Shown here piece by piece: positions 1 through 4,895 of a DNA stretch of 64,000 bases (within the stretch, counting starts at the first letter, position 1; each line of letters begins with the position of its first letter). The stretch covers positions 1,525,494 to 1,589,493 of the forward strand of contig CAWJDO010000003.1 of NCBI GenBank assembly GCA_963841635.1, read 5' to 3'. Position numbers and translations under genes: made by a program. Source of the stretch: DASWZN01 sp963841635 (lineage in GTDB: Bacteria > Acidobacteriota > Terriglobia > Bryobacterales > Bryobacteraceae). Below the pieces are notes generated by a model. It searched no databases, was not told the DNA's origin, and saw only the letters and a list, made by a program, of their open reading frames with translations.

Positions 1-1
1 T

Positions 2-526
2 GGCGATCACCTGATTTTCCTGGGACGGATTCACCCGGACAAGGGCGTCCACCTGGCGATCGAAGTTGCCCGAGTCAGTGGGCTGCCGCTGCTCATCGCG
101 GGCATCATCCAGGATCGGACGTACTTCCGGGAGCAGGTGGAGCCCCACCTTGACGACACGATCCGCTATATCGGGCCGGTCGACGTCGCGGGCAAGAATG
201 AGCTGTTCGCAAGTGCCCGGGCGCTGCTCCACTTGAACACGATCCCCGAGCGGTTCGGACTTGTCCTTGCTGAAGCGAACGCCGCCGGCGTGCCCGTCAT
301 CGCCATGGACCTCGGCTCCTGTCGCGAGGTGATCGACGACGGGAAGACGGGTTTCCTGGTAAACGGCGTCGGGGAAGCTGCGAAGGCCGTGCTGCGTGTC
401 CCGGAGATCGATCGCGCCGCCTGCCGCCGCCGGGTTGAGCGGTGCTTCTCCATCGAAGCAATGGTGAAGTCCTACGAGCAGGTTTACGCGGTGATATTCG
501 ATCTCGAAGCGAGGGGGCGATCATGA
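2..526 (+). CDS. GT4-family glycosyltransferase, 3' part only
   Basis: The gene runs off the left edge, so only about 174 C-terminal residues are seen. They match the nucleotide-sugar-binding half of a GT-B fold (GT4) glycosyltransferase: the GRIHPDKG strand-turn, the hydrophobic LLIAG segment, and the ERFGLVLAEANAAGVPVIA block. That block holds the EX7E-type signature (E of PERFG and E of LAEA) that contacts the donor sugar nucleotide. A GSCREVIDDGKTGFLV loop follows, as expected. The donor and acceptor cannot be told from this half. Its stop overlaps the start of the next gene (ATGA), so the two are probably co-translated, and the product may build or modify a glycan handled with the GH130 enzyme. 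Confidence 0.85.
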   Translation, partial: GDHLIFLGRIHPDKGVHLAIEVARVSGLPLLIAGIIQDRTYFREQVEPHLDDTIRYIGPVDVAGKNELFASARALLHLNTIPERFGLVLAEANAAGVPVIAMDLGSCREVIDDGKTGFLVNGVGEAAKAVLRVPEIDRAACRRRVERCFSIEAMVKSYEQVYAVIFDLEARGRS

Positions 527-1458
527 AGCAGGACATCGTCCGACGATATTCCGGCAACCCCATCCTCACCAAAGCCGCCATCCCGTACCCGGTAGAGACC
601 GTTCACAACGCGGCCGTGGTGAAGCACGGGGACGAATACGTCATGCTCTTCCGCTCCCACCTGCGCACCGGGCGGTCCATCATCGGCCTGGCACGCAGTT
701 CCGACGGGTTCCACTTCACGGCTGACCCTGAGCCATTTCTGACGCCTGCGAGCGACGGCCCTTTTGCGGCCTACGAAGAGTTCGGCGTCGAAGACCCGCG
801 CGTGACCCCGCTCGAAGGGGAGTACGTCATCACGTACAGCGCCTACTCCCGAAACGGGGTCAGGATCGCGCTGGCTAAGACGAAAGACTTCCGTCAGGTC
901 GAGAGGGTCTCGCTCATCACCGAGGCCGACTATCGGAATGTGGTGATCTTCCCTGAGAAGTTCGACGGCCTCTACGCCCGGCTTGACCGTCCTCATTCGG
1001 AAATCTCCCCGTGGTCAATCTGGATTTCCTACTCTCCCGATCTCCGCTTCTGGGGCGAATCGCAGCTCATCATGAAGCCGGTGCAGTATCACTGGGACGA
1101 AATGAAAATCGGTCCTGGCGCGCCGCCGATCAAGACAGACCAGGGATGGCTCTCGATCTATCACGGCGTCTTCCAGACCATGGACGGCTCAGTCTACCGG
1201 CTGGGGGTCGCTCTTCACGACCTCAAGAACCCGGCGAAGATCCTCGGCGTGGGCGACTCCTGGATCCTGCAGCCAGAGGATCCCTGGGAAATCACGGGCT
1301 ATGTCCACAACGTAGTTTTCAGCTGCGGAGCCGTTGCGGAGCCCGATGGAACCGTGAAAATCTACTGGGGCGGCGCGGACACCGTGATGTGCGTTGGCGA
1401 AGCGGGTCTTTCCGATCTGGTCGCTTTGTGCCTCGATCGCGGCAGGCTGGCCAAATGA
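523..1458 (+). CDS. GH130-family glycoside phosphorylase/hydrolase
   Basis: A 311-residue protein of glycoside hydrolase family 130, which acts mainly on beta-1,2 or beta-1,4 mannosides by phosphorolysis. The five-bladed propeller signature is visible: YSGNPIL near the N terminus, then the EDPRVT motif (the family's catalytic Asp lies in EDPR), later GPGAPPI and a C-terminal YWGGADT. The ATG at 523 was chosen because it overlaps the upstream stop (ATGA); an upstream in-frame ATG at 442 would lie inside the glycosyltransferase. Length fits the family. No signal peptide is seen, so it is likely cytoplasmic. The substrate is not determined. Confidence 0.88.
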   Translation: MKQDIVRRYSGNPILTKAAIPYPVETVHNAAVVKHGDEYVMLFRSHLRTGRSIIGLARSSDGFHFTADPEPFLTPASDGPFAAYEEFGVEDPRVTPLEGEYVITYSAYSRNGVRIALAKTKDFRQVERVSLITEADYRNVVIFPEKFDGLYARLDRPHSEISPWSIWISYSPDLRFWGESQLIMKPVQYHWDEMKIGPGAPPIKTDQGWLSIYHGVFQTMDGSVYRLGVALHDLKNPAKILGVGDSWILQPEDPWEITGYVHNVVFSCGAVAEPDGTVKIYWGGADTVMCVGEAGLSDLVALCLDRGRLAK

Positions 1459-1553
1459 GATTCCAGGGGACGTGGGACGATTGCCCGGAGCTCAGCCTAT
1501 CGCCCCGAGAGTGAGTCCTCCATCGCCCAACTTCAGCGTGCAATAGCGTGCAA

Positions 1554-1658
1554 GGCGCGACGGCAGAGCTGGCACTCATGGCACTCCCGGCAACCGGCAA
1601 TGTGCAACTTGCAGATTCCAGGAACCCCTTTCGGGTTCGACTCCCACCCGCGCCTCCA
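1554..1658 (+). other. tRNA-like 3' end, possibly degenerate or an old attachment site
   Basis: The segment ends like a tRNA: GGG-TTCGACT-CCC, then CGCGCC-T-CCA. The last part can pair with GGCGCG at 1554. No convincing D arm or anticodon arm fits between, and the T stem has only three good pairs. It may be a degenerate tRNA, a tRNA 3' fragment left by an integrated element, or chance. Confidence 0.25.
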
Positions 1659-2222
1659 ACCTAATTCGATTGAAGTTAGTTGATTCTCCTGGCACTTAAG
1701 CCAGATCCAGCGGTGTTACCTGGGGCTACCTGGGAATCGCTCGAAATCCCGGTTTTCAACTGGATGTGTTGGCCAGAAGTTGGCCCGTGAGTTCGCGCTT
1801 GCGGGCCTGTCGTTTGGCTCGCCGCATGTCGGCCACGGGTCCAGGCGCGCCAACGACTTCACGATCACCGGTGCCAATGGCACGACCATCGCCCTACACC
1901 TCGGTCGCCGGCATTCTCGGTGTTGGGCCGATGTGTCTTCTACTTCTGTCGCGCCGGAGGTTCCGGTCCGTCTGAGCGTCTACGGGCTTTGCTCCGCCGA
2001 AGCGTCTCGCGGCATGGTTGTGGCGCGACATCATCCTGCGCTTCACTTCCGGAGATGTCCAATTACTGGAGCGCGCTCTGGCGGCCTCTTCGATGACTGT
2101 GCGCATCCGGGTTTTCCGTTCTTTTTCCTGCGGAGAACACCACTATCGGGCTGCATTGTCCTCGCCTCCCTCTCACTTCCGAAAGAATATCTTGACCGAG
2201 CGCCGTGCTTCGTTATATAGTG

Positions 2223-2293
2223 AGGATAGATGCGGCGATTTCTCAGTCGCGGTCTCCTATCCTACCGACTCTTAGTCGGACACTCTTGGTGTC
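2223..2293 (+). promoter_or_regulatory. Structured leader upstream of the tRNA array
   Basis: Three small hairpins follow one another: AGGATAG/CTATCCT (2223-2229 with 2257-2263), CCGACT-CTT-AGTCGG (2265-2279), and GACAC-TCTTG-GTGTC (2279-2293). They lie about 50 bp before the first tRNA and may be a leader or processing region. None has a T-tract, so they do not look like terminators. Confidence 0.35.
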
Positions 2294-2342
2294 TCTCACT
2301 TAGTCTGTAAGTTCCCTGTAAAACTATTAGCAGCAGTTATCC

Positions 2343-2428
2343 GGAAGGCTCGGGTAATTGGTATCCCACTGGCCCGCTAAGCCAGGGTCCCTCGGGACAT
2401 AGGCGTTCGAGTCGCCTGCCTTCCGCCA
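2343..2428 (+). tRNA. tRNA-Ser(GCT)
   Basis: Acceptor GGAAGGC/GCCTTCC, G73, encoded CCA. Anticodon arm CTGGC-CCGCTAA-GCCAG, long variable arm as expected for Ser. Position 33 is C, not U. First gene of the array. Confidence 0.85.
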
Positions 2429-2444
2429 GATCTTTGACAATTTA
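2429..2444 (+). promoter_or_regulatory. boxA-like antitermination element
   Basis: GATCTTTGACAATTTA closely resembles the boxA of rRNA leaders (E. coli GCTCTTTAACAATTTA), which recruits NusB-S10. It sits between tRNA-Ser(GCT) and tRNA-Tyr. The embedded TTGACA could also act as a -35 box. Confidence 0.55.
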
Positions 2445-2449
2445 TGTTT

Positions 2450-2540
2450 GGGCAGTTGGCTGAGAGGCTGAAAGCGCCGGGCCGTAGCCCCGGTAACCCT
2501 ATGGGAAACATCCAAGGTTCAAATCCTTGACTGCCCACCA
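2450..2540 (+). tRNA. tRNA-Tyr(GTA)
   Basis: Acceptor GGGCAGT/ACTGCCC, A73, CCA. Anticodon arm CCGGG-CCGTAGC-CCCGG with C33 instead of U33. Long variable arm as in bacterial tRNA-Tyr. Confidence 0.82.
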
Positions 2541-2542
2541 AT

Positions 2543-2620
2543 GTTCGGGTGGCGCAATTTGGCAGACGCGTGCGGTTGAGAGCCGCATTGTTGCGAGTTC
2601 GAATCTCGCCCCGAACACCA
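2543..2620 (+). tRNA. tRNA-Leu(GAG) with short variable loop
   Basis: Acceptor GTTCGGG/CCCGAAC, A73, CCA. Leu-like D loop with TTGGCAGAC. Anticodon loop TTGAGAG. Only about 5 nt separate the anticodon and T stems, where Leu tRNAs normally have a long arm. Confidence 0.78.
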
Positions 2621-2621
2621 C

Positions 2622-2699
2622 AGGCTCGTAGCCCAACCAGGTAGAGGCAACGCGCTCAGACCGCGTCCAGTGTCGGTTCGAATCCGACCGAGCCTACCA
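2622..2699 (+). tRNA. tRNA-Leu(CAG) with short variable loop
   Basis: Acceptor AGGCTCG/CGAGCCT, A73, CCA. Anticodon arm ACGCG-CTCAGAC-CGCGT; variable loop CCAGT only; T arm GTCGG-TTCGAAT-CCGAC. Confidence 0.8.
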
Positions 2700-2700
2700 T

Positions 2701-2776
2701 GCGCCCGTAGTCCAACGGCAGAGGCAACCGCCTCAAAAGCGGTACAGTGCTGGTTCGAATCCAGCCGGGCGCACCA
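2701..2776 (+). tRNA. tRNA-Leu(CAA) with short variable loop
   Basis: Acceptor GCGCCCG/CGGGCGC, A73, CCA. Anticodon arm ACCGC-CTCAAAA-GCGGT; variable loop about 5 nt; one mismatch in the D stem. Confidence 0.78.
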
Positions 2777-2779
2777 CCT

Positions 2780-2853
2780 GCCCCGGTTGCCGATGGTGAG
2801 GCTCGCGGATTCCAACCCCGCTATTGGGTGTTCGAATCACCCCCGGGGTGCCA
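2780..2853 (+). tRNA. tRNA-Trp(CCA)
   Basis: Acceptor GCCCCGG/CCGGGGT (G-T at 1-72), G73, CCA. Anticodon loop TTCCAAC, with an A-C mismatch at the base of the loop (31-39). T arm GGGTG-TTCGAAT-CACCC. Confidence 0.78.
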
Positions 2854-2854
2854 T

Positions 2855-2929
2855 GCGCCGCAACAGCAAGCGACGAGCGGCCGGGCAGCAAACCCGGCGT
2901 GCGCGGTTCAACTCCGCGGCGGCGCTCCA
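2855..2929 (+). tRNA. tRNA-Cys(GCA)
   Basis: Acceptor GCGCCGC/GCGGCGC, T73 (U73 is the Cys identity base), CCA. Anticodon arm CCGGG-CAGCAAA-CCCGG with A33 instead of U33. The D stem is weak. Confidence 0.75.
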
Positions 2930-2943
2930 GTTTCTACGCATGC

Positions 2944-3036
2944 GGAGGAGTGGACGAGTTGCTAAAGTCACCAGTCCCGAAAACTGGCGTGAGTCCGGTA
3001 GGGCCACCGAGGGTTGAATTCCCTCCTCCTCCGCCA
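2944..3036 (+). tRNA. tRNA-Ser(CGA)
   Basis: Acceptor GGAGGAG/CTCCTCC, G73, CCA; long variable arm. Anticodon arm CCAGT-CCCGAAA-ACTGG has C33. The T loop reads TTGAATT, lacking the usual C56. Last tRNA before the terminator. Confidence 0.75.
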
Positions 3037-3209
3037 AACAGAAACAAATCACATCAAGGCTCTTGAATTTCGTGCCGAGGTCGTTTAGACTGTAACTGCG
3101 TGACACACGTTTTCCAATTCGGAGCCGAACTCAAAGGTACGCAGAAGCGCGTCAATCATGATGCGCGCGCGGTGACCTGACCGTCTTGGAATAACATACC
3201 GATTTCAAG
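3037..3209. other. Spacer after the first tRNA block
   Basis: No open frame or recognisable RNA between tRNA-Ser(CGA) and the terminator at 3210. It is A/T-richer than its surroundings. Confidence 0.5.
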
Positions 3210-3246
3210 AAAGGGCGGCCACCGAAAATGGCCGCCCTTTTTTTGT
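3210..3246 (+). terminator. Intrinsic terminator closing the first tRNA block
   Basis: Perfect 9-bp stem GGGCGGCCA/TGGCCGCCC with loop CCGAAAA, followed by seven T residues. This is the clearest rho-independent terminator in the window. It separates the first eight tRNAs from the second block, which therefore needs its own start of transcription between 3246 and 3340. Confidence 0.92.
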
Positions 3247-3298
3247 GTCTAACTTGCTTGTCGTTGTAAGCGAGACGGGTGAAGTGTGTCTCAGCGTA

Positions 3299-3314
3299 GC
3301 TCTTTGACAATTGA
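3299..3314 (+). promoter_or_regulatory. boxA-like element leading the second tRNA block
   Basis: GCTCTTTGACAATTGA matches rRNA-leader boxA (GCTCTTTAACAATTTA) at nearly every position. It lies 26 bp before tRNA-Gly(TCC) and after the terminator. This suggests NusB-dependent antitermination through the 19 tRNAs into ro60. Confidence 0.6.
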
Positions 3315-3339
3315 ATATGCATTGCGGAAGTGTGAACGA

Positions 3340-3413
3340 GCGGGCGTGGTATATAGGGTGTGCCCTGGGCCTCCAACCCAGAGAAGAGATTTCGATTATC
3401 TCCGTCCGCTCCA
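3340..3413 (+). tRNA. tRNA-Gly(TCC)
   Basis: Acceptor GCGGGCG/CGTCCGC (one G-T), T73, CCA. Anticodon arm CTGGG-CCTCCAA-CCCAG with C33. T arm GAGAT-TTCGATT-ATCTC. Confidence 0.8.
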
Positions 3414-3420
3414 AAGTTCC

Positions 3421-3494
3421 GCGGGTGTGGCCCATTGGTTGGGCATCGGATCGCCAGTCCGGTCAACGGAGTTCGATTCTCCGCACTCGCTCCA
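3421..3494 (+). tRNA. tRNA-Gly(GCC)
   Basis: Acceptor GCGGGTG/CACTCGC (one G-T), T73, CCA. Anticodon arm TCGGA-TCGCCAG-TCCGG with C33. Confidence 0.78.
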
Positions 3495-3495
3495 T

Positions 3496-3571
3496 GCCGG
3501 AGTAGCTCAAGTGGGAGAGCGCCGCGCTCGTAACGCGGAGGTTGGGGTTTCGATTGCCCCCTCTGGCTCCA
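3496..3571 (+). tRNA. tRNA-Thr(CGT)
   Basis: Acceptor GCCGGAG/CTCTGGC (one G-T), T73, CCA. Normal D arm; anticodon arm CCGCG-CTCGTAA-CGCGG with normal U33. Abuts the next tRNA with no spacer. Confidence 0.85.
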
Positions 3572-3645
3572 GCCGATGTAGCTCAATGGGAGAGCAGTTG
3601 CACGGTAGGCAACCGATGAGCGTTCGATTCGCTCCACCGGCTCCA
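3572..3645 (+). tRNA. tRNA-Thr(GGT)
   Basis: Acceptor GCCGATG/CACCGGC with one A-C mismatch, T73, CCA. Anticodon arm GTTGC-ACGGTAG-GCAAC with C33. T arm GAGCG-TTCGATT-CGCTC. Confidence 0.78.
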
Positions 3646-3654
3646 GAATCTCAA

Positions 3655-3729
3655 GCCCTGTAAGCATAGATGGCGATGCGCCGGACCAGTATTCCGGAAA
3701 GGTCAGCTCGCGTCTGACACAGGGCTCCA
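3655..3729 (+). tRNA. tRNA-Thr(AGT), atypical
   Basis: Acceptor GCCCTGT/ACAGGGC, T73, CCA. D stem GCAT/ATGC; anticodon arm CCGGA-CCAGTAT-TCCGG with C33 and A34. A34 is rare in bacteria outside tRNA-Arg(ACG). The T loop is CTCGCGT instead of TTCGAAT. Confidence 0.68.
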
Positions 3730-3739
3730 ATTCGGTTAC

Positions 3740-3814
3740 TGCGGGCAAGTGAACCGGTGACATGCTGGCCTCATAAGCCATGAGAGTGGCGTTCGACTCG
3801 CCAGCCCGCAACCA
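3740..3814 (+). tRNA. tRNA-Met(CAT), elongator type or Ile2
   Basis: Acceptor TGCGGGC/GCCCGCA, A73, CCA. Anticodon loop CTCATAA with U33. Position 1 pairs with 72, so it is not an initiator. It could be an Ile tRNA read through lysidine at C34; the sequence alone does not decide. Confidence 0.75.
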
Positions 3815-3819
3815 GCTTC

Positions 3820-3893
3820 GGGGGAGTCGTCCAACGGGAGGACCGCTGGCCCGCATCCAGCAAATGAGGGTTCAACTCCCTCCTCTTCCACCA
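3820..3893 (+). tRNA. tRNA-Ala(CGC)
   Basis: Acceptor GGGGGAG/CTCTTCC (two G-T), A73, CCA. Anticodon arm GCTGG-CCCGCAT-CCAGC with C33. The G3-U70 pair that defines Ala identity is present. Confidence 0.8.
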
Positions 3894-3897
3894 ATTC

Positions 3898-3973
3898 GCC
3901 AGGATGGCCATTGCGGTCAAGGCGCCGGTCTGAAAAGCCGGACACGCACGTTCGACTCGTGCTCCTGGCACCA
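3898..3973 (+). tRNA. tRNA-Phe(GAA)
   Basis: Acceptor GCCAGGA/TCCTGGC, A73, CCA. Anticodon arm CCGGT-CTGAAAA-GCCGG with U33. Confidence 0.84.
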
Positions 3974-3976
3974 ACT

Positions 3977-4051
3977 GTGACCGTGGCCGAGTGGGTCAGG
4001 CGTGCGACTGTGGATCGCTCCACGAGAGTTCGATTCTCTCCGGTCACCCCA
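3977..4051 (+). tRNA. tRNA-His(GTG)
   Basis: Acceptor GTGACCG/CGGTCAC, C73 (His-specific), CCA. Anticodon loop CTGTGGA with U33. The base before position 1 is T, so the usual encoded G-1 is missing. Confidence 0.8.
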
Positions 4052-4055
4052 TCTC

Positions 4056-4130
4056 TGGGAGGTCGTTCAGCGGCGAGGACGCAGGTCTTTGAAGCCTGCT
4101 ACGGCAGTTCGAGTCTGGCCCTCCCAACCA
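4056..4130 (+). tRNA. tRNA-Gln(TTG)
   Basis: Acceptor TGGGAGG/CCTCCCA, A73, CCA. Anticodon arm CAGGT-CTTTGAA-GCCTG with U33. T arm GGCAG-TTCGAGT-CTGGC. Confidence 0.84.
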
Positions 4131-4132
4131 GC

Positions 4133-4206
4133 AGCGGGTCGTTCAGCGGCAGGACGCAACTCTCTGAAGGTTGATGTCGATGGTTCGAGTCCATCCCCGG
4201 CTACCA
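4133..4206 (+). tRNA. tRNA-Gln(CTG) with damaged acceptor stem
   Basis: Anticodon arm CAACT-CTCTGAA-GGTTG and T arm GATGG-TTCGAGT-CCATC are intact, with A73 and CCA. The 3' acceptor strand CCCGGCT expects AGCCGGG, but the 5' strand reads AGCGGG, one base short. This leaves a bulge or a 6-bp stem. Confidence 0.7.
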
Positions 4207-4214
4207 GTCTTCAC

Positions 4215-4292
4215 GCGGGCGTCGTTCAACGGATCAGGACACCCGGTTGCGAACCGGGAGACTTGGAGGTTCGAGTCCTCCCGCCCGTACCA
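4215..4292 (+). tRNA. tRNA-Arg(GCG), unusual anticodon
   Basis: Acceptor GCGGGCG/CGCCCGT (G-T at 1-72), A73, CCA. Anticodon arm CCCGG-TTGCGAA-CCGGG. Bacteria normally read CGN Arg codons with an inosine-modified ACG anticodon, so GCG is unusual. Confidence 0.8.
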
Positions 4293-4300
4293 ACATTTGC

Positions 4301-4375
4301 GGAGCGTAGACCGACTGGCGAGGTACCCGGCTGTCTACCGGGCTTAGACGAGTTCGATTCTCGTACGCTCCGCCA
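4301..4375 (+). tRNA. tRNA-Asp(GTC)
   Basis: Acceptor GGAGCGT/ACGCTCC, G73 (Asp identity base), CCA. Anticodon arm CCCGG-CTGTCTA-CCGGG. Confidence 0.85.
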
Positions 4376-4385
4376 AAACAGTTAC

Positions 4386-4462
4386 GGCGATGTGGACAAG
4401 TTGGCTAAGTCGCCCGCCCTTCAAGCGGGTCATCGCGGGTTCGAATCCCGCCATCGCCACCA
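4386..4462 (+). tRNA. tRNA-Glu(TTC)
   Basis: Acceptor GGCGATG/CATCGCC, A73, CCA. Anticodon arm CCCGC-CCTTCAA-GCGGG with C33. Confidence 0.82.
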
Positions 4463-4463
4463 T

Positions 4464-4539
4464 TGGCCTGAAGCTCATAAGGATGAGCCGGCGACTCTTA
4501 ATCGCCAGGTAGCGAGTTCGATTCTCGCCAGGCCAACCA
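4464..4539 (+). tRNA. tRNA-Lys(CTT)
   Basis: Acceptor TGGCCTG/CAGGCCA, A73, CCA. D stem GCTC/GAGC; anticodon arm GGCGA-CTCTTAA-TCGCC. Confidence 0.86.
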
Positions 4540-4544
4540 ATTCT

Positions 4545-4620
4545 TGTAGGGTAGCTGAACTGGTCCAGCGCTCGACTGTTAATCGAGAGGATGCGGGTTC
4601 GAATCCCGCCCCTACGGCCA
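4545..4620 (+). tRNA. tRNA-Asn(GTT)
   Basis: Acceptor TGTAGGG/CCCTACG (T-G at 1-72), G73, CCA. Anticodon arm CTCGA-CTGTTAA-TCGAG. Confidence 0.85.
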
Positions 4621-4626
4621 TATCAA

Positions 4627-4703
4627 GCCGGGGAACTCCGCTGGTCGCGGAGACTGGTCCTACAAACCAGCACAGTTGAGTTCGATTCTCAGCCCCGGCA
4701 CCA
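4627..4703 (+). tRNA. tRNA-Val(TAC)
   Basis: Acceptor GCCGGGG/CCCCGGC, A73, CCA. Anticodon arm CTGGT-CCTACAA-ACCAG with C33. The tRNA-Val(GAC) at 36200 has the normal U33. Confidence 0.82.
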
Positions 4704-4707
4704 GTTC

Positions 4708-4783
4708 GGGAGCGTAGCTTAGACGGGAGAGCGCCGTCCTTTTAAGTCGGAAGACGACAGTTCAATTCTGTCCGCTCCCACCA
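4708..4783 (+). tRNA. tRNA-Lys(TTT)
   Basis: Acceptor GGGAGCG/CGCTCCC, A73, CCA. Anticodon loop CTTTTAA; one T-T mismatch in the anticodon stem. T loop TTCAATT. Confidence 0.8.
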
Positions 4784-4797
4784 TGTCCCTCCAACCG

Positions 4798-4872
4798 GGG
4801 CGCGTCGTCCAAGGGATAGGGCCTCGGTCTTCTAAACCGAGAATGGCAGTTCGAGCCTGCCCGCGCCCACCA
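4798..4872 (+). tRNA. tRNA-Arg(TCT)
   Basis: Acceptor GGGCGCG/CGCGCCC, A73, CCA. Anticodon arm TCGGT-CTTCTAA-ACCGA. Last of the 27; its CCA ends 23 bp before the ro60 start codon. Confidence 0.84.
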
Positions 4873-4895
4873 CTACGAAAGCGAGGAAATCAAAG

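Larger units (their letters stand above)
1459..2342. other. 884-bp region without a convincing gene
   Basis: Short open frames on both strands show no recognisable domain and no good ribosome-binding site. The region holds a tRNA 3'-end-like segment near 1554-1658 and a run of small hairpins at 2223-2293 just before the tRNA array. The promoter of the first tRNA presumably lies here, but I cannot assign it. Confidence 0.5.

Noticed and set aside
1580..1640. Sigma-54 promoter (TGGCAC plus TTGCA motifs)
   Set aside because: Spacing between GG and GC is 13 rather than 10 bp, and it lies 700 bp before the first tRNA.
1554..1658. Additional tRNA or tmRNA
   Set aside because: Only the T loop and acceptor end fit. 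No D or anticodon arm, and the T stem has mismatches. Kept only as a low-confidence feature.
3740..3814. Initiator tRNA-fMet
   Set aside because: Position 1 pairs with 72 (T-A), and the anticodon stem lacks the three G-C pairs of initiators.
2343..4872. Prophage or plasmid carrying the tRNA array
   Set aside because: Phage genomes often carry such arrays, but no integrase, capsid, replication or partition genes are nearby, and the array runs into bacterial ro60-rtcBA.
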